64,000 nucleotides of DNA. It comes from Alphaproteobacteria bacterium. Its GTDB lineage: Bacteria; Pseudomonadota; Alphaproteobacteria; Micropepsales; Micropepsaceae. Of the stretch, positions 18,951-26,854 are shown one piece after another. The notes beneath the pieces are model-generated. The model worked only from the letters and a program-made list of their open reading frames with translations, searched no databases and was not told the DNA's origin. How positions within the stretch are numbered: the stretch's first letter is position 1; each line of letters begins with the position of its first letter. The DNA lies in the NCBI GenBank assembly GCA_003139615.1, contig PLJH01000015.1, positions 1 to 64,000 of the forward strand, in the 5' to 3' direction. The position numbers and the translations under genes were made by a program.

Positions 18951-19594
18951 CACCGCGTCGCATGCATTGGCTGAAGCCACCGGGACCCATCTCGCCCGGT
19001 TTGCGCATCGGTTTGCTGGGCGGTTCGTTCAACCCGGCGCATGAAGGCCACATCCATGTCAGCGAAGTGGCGCTCAGGCGGCTCGGGCTCGATTATGTGT
19101 GGTGGCTGGTCGCGCCGCACAATCCTCTCAAACCGACGATCGGCATGGCGCCTCTCGACGATCGCGTGTCCATGGCGGCCGCGACTGCAAGCCACCCGCG
19201 CATTCTGGTGATGGATATCGAAGCGGCCCTCGGCACGCGCTACACCATCGATACGCTTGGTGCGCTGACGCGCCGCTTCCCGCTGCTGCGCTTCGTCTGG
19301 TTGATGGGCAGCGACAATCTCGATCAGTTTCGCCGCTGGCGGCGCTGGACGGATATCGCGGCGCGCGTGCCCATCGCGGTCGTCATGCGACCCGGCAGCA
19401 CACTCGCGCCGCTACGTGCCAAGGCAGCTCAGCGCCTGGCGCGCGCTCGGTTGAATGCCGCCGGGCGCATCGCCTTTGCCGATCCACCTGCCTTTGTGGT
19501 GCTGGACGGGCCGCGCAGCACCGCCAGCGCGACCGCAATTCGCGAAAAATCCCGTACCGGTGAGGCCTTGGTAGGCGCAATTCCGTCGTGGTAG
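18947..19594 (+). CDS. nadD: Nicotinate-nucleotide adenylyltransferase
   Basis: Converts nicotinate mononucleotide and ATP to deamido-NAD in NAD synthesis. The 215-residue protein has the nucleotidyltransferase motif [38 protein letters not shown] and the C-terminal [11 protein letters not shown] (the ISSTxIR equivalent). Start overlaps the proA stop as ATGA; an ATG five codons later is also possible. Followed by rsfS and rlmH in the usual proA-nadD-rsfS-rlmH order. Confidence 0.95.
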   Translation: MTPRRMHWLKPPGPISPGLRIGLLGGSFNPAHEGHIHVSEVALRRLGLDYVWWLVAPHNPLKPTIGMAPLDDRVSMAAATASHPRILVMDIEAALGTRYTIDTLGALTRRFPLLRFVWLMGSDNLDQFRRWRRWTDIAARVPIAVVMRPGSTLAPLRAKAAQRLARARLNAAGRIAFADPPAFVVLDGPRSTASATAIREKSRTGEALVGAIPSW

Positions 19595-19679
19595 AGTGTT
19601 ATTGCAATCTGCGGAGCGCGCGGCCGATCCTGGACAAGATGAAGGGAACAATTCGCCGGCGCTTCCGTCGTGAAACGCA

Positions 19680-20108
19680 GTGGAGGAATTGGTCCTGACC
19701 AGCAAGACGACCGGCGCCAAGAAAGCGCCACGCGCGAAAAAGAGTACACGCGCGGGAGCCCCGACGGAGCCGACGCTCCTCGCCCGCATTCTCACATCCC
19801 TCGACGACGACAAGGCGGAAGATATCGTGACCATCGATCTCGATGGCCGCTCGTCGCTGGCCGATGCGATCGTCATCGCCAACGGGCGATCGGCGCGTCA
19901 TGTCTCGTCCATCGCCGAACATCTCGCGCGACGGCTCAAGGAAGCCGGTTACGGCACGCGACCGGTCGACGGGCTGCAAAGCGGAGATTGGGTGCTGGTC
20001 GATGCGGGCGATGTCATTGTCCATATATTCCGGCCTGAGGTCCGCAATTATTACGATCTCGAAGGCATGTGGTCGGTTCAGGAACCGCGACGCGCCGCTT
20101 CGCGCTGA
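19680..20108 (+). CDS. rsfS: Ribosome silencing factor RsfS
   Basis: Binds L14 and blocks subunit joining in stationary phase. Core motifs are DDKAEDIVTIDLDGRSSLAD, GRSARHVSSIAEHLARRLKE and the C-terminal DVIVHIFRPEVRNYYDLEGMW. The 142-residue track frame starts with a GTG lacking a ribosome site; a perfect GGAGGA inside the ORF lies seven bases before a CTG at 19695, so the real start may be CTG. A basic Ala/Lys-rich N-terminal region precedes the domain. Confidence 0.93.
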   Translation: MEELVLTSKTTGAKKAPRAKKSTRAGAPTEPTLLARILTSLDDDKAEDIVTIDLDGRSSLADAIVIANGRSARHVSSIAEHLARRLKEAGYGTRPVDGLQSGDWVLVDAGDVIVHIFRPEVRNYYDLEGMWSVQEPRRAASR

Positions 20109-20129
20109 TCGTTTCAAGGCTTTGCACCC

Positions 20130-20612
20130 ATGCGGCTTCTCGTTCTTGCCGTCGGACACGCCCGGGGAACTTCCGAAGGCGCGCTGATCGACGACTATAT
20201 CGCCCGCGCAAACGCGTTCGGAAAACGGCTCGGACTTTCGTCAACGACCGTCGAGGAAATCGCCGTTTCGAAATTGCGCGAAGCCCGCGCCCGTATCGCC
20301 GAAGAGGGCGAGCGCCTGGCTGCGCGCATCCCGGCGTCCGCGCATGTGATTTTCTGCGATGCCCGCGGCAAAGGCATGACGAGTGAAGCCTTTGCGGAGA
20401 TGATCGGCGCCATGCGCGATGCCGGCGCGCGCGATCTGGTGTTCCTGCTCGGAGGTCCGGACGGGCTCGATCCGGGACCGACCGTCAAAGCCGGCCGCAG
20501 CCTCGCATTCGGGCCGCAAACCTGGCCGCATCTGCTGGCGCGCGCGATGTTGGCCGAACAACTTTATCGGTCGCTGACGATCCTCGGCGGCCATCCCTAT
20601 CACCGGGCGTGA
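20130..20612 (+). CDS. rlmH: 23S rRNA pseudouridine-1915 N3-methyltransferase RlmH
   Basis: SPOUT methyltransferase acting on helix 69 of 23S rRNA in the assembled ribosome. The 160-residue protein has a normal length and the knot motifs VIFCDARGKGMTSEAFA, LVFLLGGPDGLDP and LTILGGHPYHR. Last gene of the obgE-proB-proA-nadD-rsfS-rlmH run. Confidence 0.95.
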   Translation: MRLLVLAVGHARGTSEGALIDDYIARANAFGKRLGLSSTTVEEIAVSKLREARARIAEEGERLAARIPASAHVIFCDARGKGMTSEAFAEMIGAMRDAGARDLVFLLGGPDGLDPGPTVKAGRSLAFGPQTWPHLLARAMLAEQLYRSLTILGGHPYHRA

Positions 20613-20631
20613 GGTTTGGGCCTGAAGCACG

Positions 20632-20646
20632 TTATCCCGATCTTAA
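20632..20646. promoter_or_regulatory. CtrA-like box upstream of fliX
   Basis: TTAT-N7-TTAA followed by CCAT, one mismatch from the full CtrA box TTAA-N7-TTAA and containing the half-site TTAACCAT. It lies 43 bases before fliX, a gene under CtrA control in Caulobacter. Confidence 0.5.
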
Positions 20647-20688
20647 CCATGAGGGGGGAAAGTCGCGCGTCGCAATGGGACTTGGCCC

Positions 20689-21123
20689 ATGAAGATCGAA
20701 GGCAGCGGCGGCGTTGACCGCACCAGCCTCAGGCGCATCGGCAAGAGCCCGACGTCCTCCAGCAGCAGCACGTTCAGCGTCTCCGAGGCGACAGAGGAAG
20801 CGCGCGCGGCGACAGTGTCTGCACCCGGCCCGATCGCGTCAGTTGAATCGATTCTCACTTTGCAGGGACTCGACGATTCGACCAGCGGCCGCTCCAAAAG
20901 CATTTCGCATGGCGAGCAATTGCTGGACATGCTGGACCAGGTCCGCGACGGCCTGCTGGCCGGTGGGATCCCCCGCGCCACCCTGAACCGGCTGGCAAGT
21001 GCGGTGAGCCGTCGCCAGGAGGGCTTCGCCGATCCCAAGCTCCAGACGGTGCTGGACGAAATCGACCTCCGGGCACGAGTTGAGCTTGCCAAACTCGAGC
21101 AGTCCGACCGCCTGCCCAGCTAA
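20689..21123 (+). CDS. fliX: Flagellar assembly regulator FliX
   Basis: A 144-residue FliX, an alphaproteobacterial protein that in Caulobacter links class II basal-body assembly to FlbD and so to sigma-54-dependent late genes. Recognised by MKIEGSGGVDRTSLRR, a Ser-rich linker, and HGEQLLDMLDQVRDGLLAGGIP followed by the helical C-terminus. A CtrA-like box precedes it. Separate transcript from rlmH, with about 75 bases between. Confidence 0.88.
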   Translation: MKIEGSGGVDRTSLRRIGKSPTSSSSSTFSVSEATEEARAATVSAPGPIASVESILTLQGLDDSTSGRSKSISHGEQLLDMLDQVRDGLLAGGIPRATLNRLASAVSRRQEGFADPKLQTVLDEIDLRARVELAKLEQSDRLPS

Positions 21124-21245
21124 CCTTTTGCCGTTCAACAAGATTTTGTGTCAGTGCGGCTTCCGATTCCATTTGCTGCGGGGGCGGCTCACCTGTATAA
21201 ACCCGCCCGCTCGCTGAGGGGCGACTCGTCTTTTGGGGTGTACGC

Positions 21246-21662
21246 ATGAGTACAGATCTTCCGTCTGGCTACCGGCCTTCGGAGAGTGAACCCTTTATGA
21301 ATGAGCGGCAGAGGGAGTATTTCCGCCGCAAACTCCTGCGCTGGAAGGACGAGATCCTCCGCGAAAGCCGCGAAACGATCCAGAATCTCCAGGCCGAGAC
21401 GACGCAAAACGCCGATCTGGCCGACCGCGCCGCGACCGAAGCGGAGCGGCAGCTGGAACTCCGGACCCGCGACCGTCAGCGCAAGCTGATTGCAAAAATC
21501 GATGCGGCGATGCGTCGGCTCGAAGACGGTTCCTACGGTTTCTGCGAAGAGACCGGTGAGCCGATTTCTCTCAAACGCCTCGATGCCCGCCCGATCGCGA
21601 CACTCTCGATCGAAGCCCAGGAGCGTCACGAGCGCCGGGAACGCGTTTATCGCGACGACTGA
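21246..21662 (+). CDS. dksA: DksA family regulator with a single cysteine
   Basis: A 138-residue RNA-polymerase secondary-channel protein acting with ppGpp. The coiled coil with its acidic tip is at about residues 30-95 (ETTQNADLADRAATEAER). In the usual zinc-finger position it has YGFCEETGEPISLKRLDARPIATLSIEAQERHE: one of the four zinc cysteines remains, the others being Thr, Ser and Ala. This low-cysteine type is known in alphaproteobacteria. Its place between fliX and the flg genes matches other alphaproteobacteria. Confidence 0.93.
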   Translation: MSTDLPSGYRPSESEPFMNERQREYFRRKLLRWKDEILRESRETIQNLQAETTQNADLADRAATEAERQLELRTRDRQRKLIAKIDAAMRRLEDGSYGFCEETGEPISLKRLDARPIATLSIEAQERHERRERVYRDD

Positions 21663-21676
21663 AGCCGGAACTGGAA

Positions 21677-21700
21677 CGGCCGGATCCGAAGATCCGGCCG
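21677..21700. terminator. Perfect hairpin between convergent dksA and flgH
   Basis: CGGCCGGATC and GATCCGGCCG form a ten-base-pair stem with a CGAA loop in the 76-base gap between two convergent genes. There is no T-run, so it is a hairpin-type end or needs Rho. Confidence 0.5.
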
Positions 21701-21738
21701 CTGCCCCAGTCCCCTCCGCCCCACAGAGCGGAATTCGA

Positions 21739-22479
21739 TTACCAAGGCATAAGGATGTCGAAGAGCTGCGAACCGTAACGCGGCTGCTGCACATCCGTGA
21801 TCTGGCCTTTGCCGCCATAAGCGACGCGGGCTTCGGCCACTTGCGCCAGGTTCACCGTGTTGTCGCTCGTGATGTCTTCCGTGCGCACGATGCCCGAAAC
21901 CTGCAGGTCGCGCATTTCCTGGTTCACCACCACCTGCTGGTGGCCGGTGATGACGAGATTGCCGTTGGCGAGAACCTGCAGAACGATTGCGGCCACCGTC
22001 AGATTGATCGTTTCCGACCGATTGATCTGGCCCGTGCCGGCATTCGACAGGTCCGATCCCATGTTCACGAGGCTCGCCGGATCGGCGCCGTTCTTCGTGA
22101 TCATGTTTTCGAGACCGAAGAGATTGGTCATGTTCGCCGTGTCGGAGTTCGCGCGCGTGCGCGTCGTCGCATTCGAGACCTCGGCCGTATCGGCAATCGT
22201 CACGTCGACCGTGATGAGATCGCCGATATGGCTGGCGCGCGGATCGTGGAAAAACGCGTGTGCGCCCTGCAGCCACAATGAATTTTCAGCATGAGGCCCT
22301 TCCGGCGCCGCAACCGGCATCGTCACGGGCCTGTAATTCGGATCCTTCGTCGGATCGACGATCGGCGCCAGCTGCGGCGTACCGCCGATATTCTGCAGCC
22401 GGTCCACGGCGTTGCAACCGGCAAGCGCAATACCCAACACGATGAAGCTTGCAAAGTGCTTCAGATATCCCGATTTCAT
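21739..22479 (-). CDS. flgH: Flagellar L-ring lipoprotein FlgH
   Basis: Outer-membrane ring of the basal body. The 246-residue protein has a signal with lipobox (IALAGCN), then NSLWLQGAHAFFHDPRASHIGDLITV, INLTVAAIVLQVLANGNLVITGHQQVVVN and the C-terminal RYGSQLFDILMPW. The start at 22479 is set by AAGGA upstream; the track adds seven residues. Last gene of flgF-flgG-flgA-flgH. Confidence 0.95.
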   Translation of the reverse strand: MKSGYLKHFASFIVLGIALAGCNAVDRLQNIGGTPQLAPIVDPTKDPNYRPVTMPVAAPEGPHAENSLWLQGAHAFFHDPRASHIGDLITVDVTIADTAEVSNATTRTRANSDTANMTNLFGLENMITKNGADPASLVNMGSDLSNAGTGQINRSETINLTVAAIVLQVLANGNLVITGHQQVVVNQEMRDLQVSGIVRTEDITSDNTVNLAQVAEARVAYGGKGQITDVQQPRYGSQLFDILMPW

Positions 22480-22496
22480 TTTTGTTCCTTCAAGTC

Positions 22497-23009
22497 TCAA
22501 GGCTGTGTGGTGTCGGCGACTTTTGTGGACGCAGAGGTGACATCGCCCGCGCGCACAGTTCCAGGTCCCGTGACGACGCCGGTGATCTGGCGATAGGACA
22601 CAGGGTTGACGATCGTGACGGTTTCCCCCAGGCCTCCTTCGCTTGTGGCGCGGCCGGTGGCCATCAAGGTGATGCCCGGTTCATCGAACGTCATGGTGAC
22701 GGTCGAACCTTTGGCGACGAGCACCGGCAGGCGGACATCGTCGGTGCGCACGGCTTCTCCCGCCTGGATGAAGCGGCGCGCTTCCTTGCCGTCGAGTTCG
22801 CTCGTCGCGACCGCGACACCGCCGAGCGGGCGATCGCCCGTGACCATCTGATAGGTGAGATCGGAATCGACGATCGTCTCGCCGCGCTGGATATCGTGAA
22901 CCGGCACAACAATGCGCACATTGGCCGTTTGCGCCGGCTGCACGGCAGACGCCGGAATTGCGGCAACCATCGCAACCGAAAGGGCGAAAACCGCAGATAT
23001 CGCGCGCAT
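22497..23009 (-). CDS. flgA: P-ring assembly chaperone FlgA
   Basis: A 170-residue periplasmic chaperone for FlgI. Signal peptide (RAISAVFALSVAMVAAIPASA), then the SAF-like part (VPVHDIQRGETIVDSDLTYQMV) and GSTVTMTFDEPGITLMATGRATSEGGLGETVTI. The start codon overlaps the flgG stop by one base. Shorter than enterobacterial FlgA but usual for alphaproteobacteria. Confidence 0.9.
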   Translation of the reverse strand: MRAISAVFALSVAMVAAIPASAVQPAQTANVRIVVPVHDIQRGETIVDSDLTYQMVTGDRPLGGVAVATSELDGKEARRFIQAGEAVRTDDVRLPVLVAKGSTVTMTFDEPGITLMATGRATSEGGLGETVTIVNPVSYRQITGVVTGPGTVRAGDVTSASTKVADTTQP

Positions 23010-23800
23010 CAGCCTTGTCCCATGCTTGCGGTCATCTGCAGCATATCGTTGGCGGCTGTGACGACCTTGGAGTTCATTTCATAGGCGCGCTGTGCGGTGA
23101 TCAGCGAGGTGATTTCCTGAACCGCATTCACGTTCGACGTTTCGAGAAAGCCCTGCTGGATCGTGCCGTAACCGGCCGCACCGGGAACGCCTGCCTGCGG
23201 CGCGCCCGAAGACTGCGTCTGTTGAAACAGATTGTCGCCGAGCGCATTGAGCCCCGCTTCATTGGGAAAGCGATCGAGCTCAAGCTGGCCCAATGTCGTG
23301 GGTGCACTGGCGCCGGGGACCGTCGCCTGGACCTGGCCCTGCGTATTGACCGTAACGGTGAGGGCGTTGGCGGGCACGCTGATGCCCGGCTGCACCGTGT
23401 AACCGTCTTGCGTGACGATCAGGCCCGCGGGGGACAACGCGAAATTCCCCGCACGCGTGAAAGAATCCGTGCCGTCGGGCATAACGACGCGAAAATAGCC
23501 GGGGCCCTGGATCGCGAAGTCGTAGGTGTTGCTCGTCGATTCGAGCGCGCCCTGCGAGGTGATGCGATAGACGGCCGATGTCCGAACGCCGGCACCCAAC
23601 TGGATTCCGTTCGGCAAAACAGTGCCGGAATCCGACGTCTGCGAGCCCGGCGTCTCGACGTTCTGGTAGAGCAGATCCTGAAACTCGGGCTGCTGGGTTT
23701 TGTAAGCGGTCGTGTTCATGTTCGCGAGATTGTTCGCGATCACTTCGACGTTTGTCTGCTGCGCCTGCATTCCGGTGGCAGCGATGCTCAATGCACGCAT
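23009..23800 (-). CDS. flgG: Distal rod protein FlgG
   Basis: A 263-residue rod protein with N-terminal ALSIAATGMQAQQTNVEVIANNLANMNTTAYK, the rod/hook signature, YFRVVMPDGTDSFTRAGNFALSPAG in the middle, and the C-terminal FLETSNVNAVQEITSLITAQRAYEMNSKVV that coils with the N-terminus. Standard length. Lies ten bases after flgF. Confidence 0.97.
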   Translation of the reverse strand: MRALSIAATGMQAQQTNVEVIANNLANMNTTAYKTQQPEFQDLLYQNVETPGSQTSDSGTVLPNGIQLGAGVRTSAVYRITSQGALESTSNTYDFAIQGPGYFRVVMPDGTDSFTRAGNFALSPAGLIVTQDGYTVQPGISVPANALTVTVNTQGQVQATVPGASAPTTLGQLELDRFPNEAGLNALGDNLFQQTQSSGAPQAGVPGAAGYGTIQQGFLETSNVNAVQEITSLITAQRAYEMNSKVVTAANDMLQMTASMGQG

Positions 23801-23810
23801 GGAATTTCTC

Positions 23811-24560
23811 CTAGCCCGCCGTCTGGGCGAGTTTGTCGATCGACGCCATGTCCTGGCTCTGCTGGGTCTGGCTCAACTCGGCCGTCGCCTGATAGGAGCG
23901 CATGATTTCGATCATGTTCGAGATTTCGATCACCGGCTGCACGTTCGAGGATTCGAGCATGCCCTGGACCACCGTCGCTTTCGCGTTTGAATTTGCGGTC
24001 TGCGTCGTCGAATAGAGGCTGTCGCCCACTTTCTGCAGCGCGGCATCGTCGGCGAAATCGACGACTTTCAACTTGCCGATTTGATTCTGCGTTCCGTTGA
24101 TCGTGGCGCTGACGGTGCCGTCCGACGTCACGGTCACGTCGCCGTCCTGCGGCGTAATCGAAAGGGCTCCGCCTTGCGTCTCGACCTCATCGCCGCCTTC
24201 CGTCGAAAGCCGGCCGTTCTGGTCGAGCGTGAAATGTCCGTTGCGGGTGTACTCCTCGCCGGTCGCCGTCTGGATCGCGAAATAGCCGCTGCCGTGAATC
24301 GCGAAATCGAATTTTCCGCCGGTGGCCTGCATAGGCCCTTCGGTCATGTCGCGCACCACGCCCGTTTCCTGGACGTAGCTGACTTTTTGCGAGCCCTTTT
24401 CGCCTTCGCTGGGCTTCACACGCGCAACGTATTCCTGAAATGTCGGCGACTCGCGCTTGAAGCCGGCCGTTGACACGTTCGCGAGATTGTTCGCGATCGA
24501 GTCCATTGCCTGATATGCCGCCATCTGGTGCGACAGGCTGATAAGCATCGTCTGGTTCAC
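23811..24560 (-). CDS. flgF: Proximal rod protein FlgF
   Basis: A 249-residue rod protein (LISLSHQMAAYQAMDSIANNLANVSTAGFKRE; MLESSNVQPVIEISNMIEIMRSYQ). The track ORF begins 19 codons upstream, but AAGGGA lies before a GTG at 24560 that gives the canonical N-terminus, and a sigma-54 promoter overlaps the longer ORF, so GTG is the likely start. First gene of the flgFGAH operon. Confidence 0.92.
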   Translation of the reverse strand: MNQTMLISLSHQMAAYQAMDSIANNLANVSTAGFKRESPTFQEYVARVKPSEGEKGSQKVSYVQETGVVRDMTEGPMQATGGKFDFAIHGSGYFAIQTATGEEYTRNGHFTLDQNGRLSTEGGDEVETQGGALSITPQDGDVTVTSDGTVSATINGTQNQIGKLKVVDFADDAALQKVGDSLYSTTQTANSNAKATVVQGMLESSNVQPVIEISNMIEIMRSYQATAELSQTQQSQDMASIDKLAQTAG

Positions 24561-24600
24561 GGCCGGATCCCTTCTGGTCCTGCTGCCTCGCGCTTCCTGC

Positions 24601-24617
24601 TGCAGCGGCTGTGCCAT
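24601..24617 (-). promoter_or_regulatory. Sigma-54 promoter of flgFGAH
   Basis: On the minus strand ATGGCACAGCCGCTGCA matches YTGGCACGRNNNTTGCW, with the invariant GG and GC ten bases apart. Initiation would fall near 24590, about 30 bases before the GTG start of flgF. A CGG-N9-CCG dyad lies 51 bases further upstream. Confidence 0.7.
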
Positions 24618-24667
24618 GATGGATTCCGCGGGATCGCTGAATTTTTCACGGACCCGCGCACGGCATG

Positions 24668-24682
24668 CGGCAATTGCTGCCG
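24668..24682. promoter_or_regulatory. CGG-N9-CCG dyad upstream of the flgF promoter
   Basis: CGGCAATTGCTGCCG, a near-perfect inverted repeat of the same 15-base form found upstream of the flgI and flagellin sigma-54 promoters. Proposed enhancer site for an FlbD-type activator. Confidence 0.5.
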
Positions 24683-24720
24683 GGTGAAGAATGCCTTAGG
24701 CGTGAATTCGACGCTTCGTT

Positions 24721-24735
24721 TGAACCACTCCTTAA
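24721..24735. promoter_or_regulatory. CtrA-like box upstream of fliL
   Basis: TGAA-N7-TTAA followed by CCAT, one mismatch from TTAA-N7-TTAA, 54 bases before fliL and facing the divergent flgF operon. Consistent with class II control of fliL-fliM in Caulobacter. Confidence 0.4.
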
Positions 24736-24789
24736 CCATGCCTGCCTAACGTCCCGGAACGCGGGAATTCCTGCGGCCCGGAGAGCGGA

Positions 24790-25332
24790 ATGGCCAAAGA
24801 CAAGTCGAAATCCGAAACGGAAGAGCCCGAGAAGGGCGCGGACGGGGCCGAAGGCGACGCCCCGAAGAAACGTTTTGGTAAGAAATTCCTTCTGATCGCG
24901 GGGGCCGGCGCACTTGTTCTGGTGCTCGGCCTCGGTGCGGGCGCCTATTTCCTGTTTTTCAGCGGCTCAAGCGATGTCCACAAGACAAAAATGGCAGGTG
25001 GCGCGCCTGTACCGCTCGTAGCGCCCCAGGTCGCGTTCTTCGACATGCCCGACATCGTCGTGAACATCCAGACCGCCGACGGAACGCCCGCTTATCTCAA
25101 GCTGTCCGTATCGCTCGAGCTCGACGGAGCCGACGAGAAGCCCGGACTGCAAGCGTTGATGCCGCGCATCGTGGACCAGTTTCAAAGCTACCTGCGCGAA
25201 TTGCGGGTCGACGATCTGCGCGGATCGGCAGGCGTGATGCGCCTGAAAGAAGAATTGTTGCGCCGGATCAACGTGGCCGCAGCGCCCTTTTCGGTCCGAG
25301 ACGTGTTGCTCAAAGAAATGATCGTTCAGTAA
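24790..25332 (+). CDS. fliL: Flagellar basal body protein FliL
   Basis: A 180-residue inner-membrane protein at the motor that supports stator function. Charged cytoplasmic N-terminus (about 28 residues), one transmembrane helix (LLIAGAGALVLVLGLGAGAYFLFF), and a periplasmic stomatin-like domain ending VRDVLLKEMIVQ. Eleven bases before fliM; the first gene of a five-gene flagellar run. Confidence 0.92.
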   Translation: MAKDKSKSETEEPEKGADGAEGDAPKKRFGKKFLLIAGAGALVLVLGLGAGAYFLFFSGSSDVHKTKMAGGAPVPLVAPQVAFFDMPDIVVNIQTADGTPAYLKLSVSLELDGADEKPGLQALMPRIVDQFQSYLRELRVDDLRGSAGVMRLKEELLRRINVAAAPFSVRDVLLKEMIVQ

Positions 25333-25342
25333 CGGGAACCCC

Positions 25343-26422
25343 ATGGCAGACCCTCAAGACGAGAATGCAAAAGCGGAAGAAGCTCTCGAAGCCGCAGGCA
25401 CTGATGCGCCGGGTGAAGTTATTGCCGCGCCTGCCGTTGCGACCAGCGCCGAGCGCATCCTGAATCAGGACGAGATCGACAGCCTGCTCGGCTTCGACGT
25501 CAACGATGACGGCCTGCAGGACAAAAGCGGCGTTCGCGCGATCATCAATTCCGCGCTTGTCTCTTATGAACGCCTGCCGATGCTCGAAATCGTCTTCGAC
25601 CGTCTCGTGCGGCTGATGACGACGAGCCTGCGCAATTTCACGTCGGACAACGTGGAGGTGAGCCTCGACAATATCACCTCGATCCGTTTCGGCGACTATC
25701 TGAACTCCATTCCGTTGCCGGCGATCCTTGCAGTGTTTCGCGCCGAGCAGCTCGACAATTACGGACTGTTCACTGTGGACTCGAACCTCATTTATTCGAT
25801 CGTCGACGTGCTGTTGGGCGGGCGTCGAGGCACGGCTGCGATGCGGATCGAAGGCCGGCCCTATACGACCATCGAACGCACGCTCGTCCAGCGCATGACG
25901 GAAGTGATTCTCCAGGACATGTGCCAGGCCTTCGAGCCATTGGCGCCGGTCAATTTCGTGCTCGATCGCCTCGAGACCAATCCCCGCTTCGCCGCGATCG
26001 CACGGCCCGCCAATGCCGCCATCCTCGTCAAGCTGCGCATCGACATGGAAGACCGCGGCGGCCGCACGGAATTGCTCTTGCCCTATGCGACGCTCGAACC
26101 CATCCGCAAACTTCTGCTGCAGCAATTCATGGGCGAAAAGTTCGGACGCGATTCGATCTGGGAAAGCCATCTCGCGACGGAATTGTGGTCCACCAAGGTC
26201 GACATCGACGCGATCCTCGACGAACAGATCATGTCTCTGAACAAGGTCCGGAACCTCGAAGTCGGACAGACCCTTATGCTGAACTCGGGTCCCGATTCCA
26301 AGATCGAGCTGCGCTGCGGCGGCGTCCCGCTGCTGCGCGGGCGCATGGGGCGGGTCGGCTCCTCGGTCGCCGTCCGGGTCGATGACGCGATCGAACGTAC
26401 GGATGCTTCGCGCGCACTCTAG
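25343..26422 (+). CDS. fliM: Flagellar motor switch protein FliM
   Basis: A 359-residue C-ring protein that binds CheY-P and couples to FliG and FliN. The CheY-binding motif ILNQDEIDSLLGF is near residue 40, after an Ala/Glu-rich N-terminal extension. The middle domain (PMLEIVFDRLVRLMTTSLRNFTSDNVEV) and C-terminal SpoA domain (LEVGQTLMLNSGPDSKIELRCGGVPLLRGRMG) follow. The N-terminus is longer than in enterobacteria. Confidence 0.96.
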   Translation: MADPQDENAKAEEALEAAGTDAPGEVIAAPAVATSAERILNQDEIDSLLGFDVNDDGLQDKSGVRAIINSALVSYERLPMLEIVFDRLVRLMTTSLRNFTSDNVEVSLDNITSIRFGDYLNSIPLPAILAVFRAEQLDNYGLFTVDSNLIYSIVDVLLGGRRGTAAMRIEGRPYTTIERTLVQRMTEVILQDMCQAFEPLAPVNFVLDRLETNPRFAAIARPANAAILVKLRIDMEDRGGRTELLLPYATLEPIRKLLLQQFMGEKFGRDSIWESHLATELWSTKVDIDAILDEQIMSLNKVRNLEVGQTLMLNSGPDSKIELRCGGVPLLRGRMGRVGSSVAVRVDDAIERTDASRAL

Positions 26423-26434
26423 AAGGAGAACGAC

Positions 26435-26854
26435 ATGACCATCTCATTGATCGTGGAATTGGCGCTGTCGGGACTTCTTCTCGCGACCATCGGCTATTGC
26501 GCGGTGCTCGAACGACGCCTGTCTGCGCTGCGCAAAGGCCAGGACGGGCTCAGGGAAACCATCGGGGATCTGAACAGCGCGATCGTGAACGCCGGCGCAT
26601 CGATGCGGGCGCTCAAAGCGCACGCCGCAGATGCGGCAGAGGCCCTCGACGACCGCCTTGGGCGCGCTCGCGGACTCATCGACGAACTGGCCATGCTCAC
26701 CTCGGCCGGCGAACGCATCGCCGATCGTATCGATCGCACGGCCACGACGCCCCGCGCCGCCGCGAACGGCGCCACGCCTGCCGTGCTCGCCAGTCGGCTC
26801 AACGCGTTGCGGCCGGAAGCCCTGAGGCCGGAAGCTTTGAGGAACGTACGGTGA
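26435..26854 (+). CDS. DUF6468-like flagellar-locus membrane protein
   Basis: A 139-residue protein with an N-terminal transmembrane helix (LIVELALSGLLLATIGYCAVLE) and a coiled-coil region (RLSALRKGQDGLRETIGDLNSAI; AADAAEALDDRLGRARGLIDELAML). I recall a small alphaproteobacterial family (DUF6468) at this position between fliM and a MotE-like gene. Overlaps the next gene as GTGA. A flagellar role is inferred from position. Confidence 0.75.
   Translation: MTISLIVELALSGLLLATIGYCAVLERRLSALRKGQDGLRETIGDLNSAIVNAGASMRALKAHAADAAEALDDRLGRARGLIDELAMLTSAGERIADRIDRTATTPRAAANGATPAVLASRLNALRPEALRPEALRNVR

Noticed and set aside
24560-24617. Track start of flgF at 24617
   Set aside because: Its first codons coincide with the sigma-54 promoter, and the GTG at 24560 gives the normal FlgF N-terminus.
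24661-24690. Plus-strand sigma-54 promoter for fliL in GGCATGCGGCAATTGC
   Set aside because: The GG to GC spacing is 12 rather than 10; the sequence is better read as a CGG-N9-CCG dyad serving flgF.
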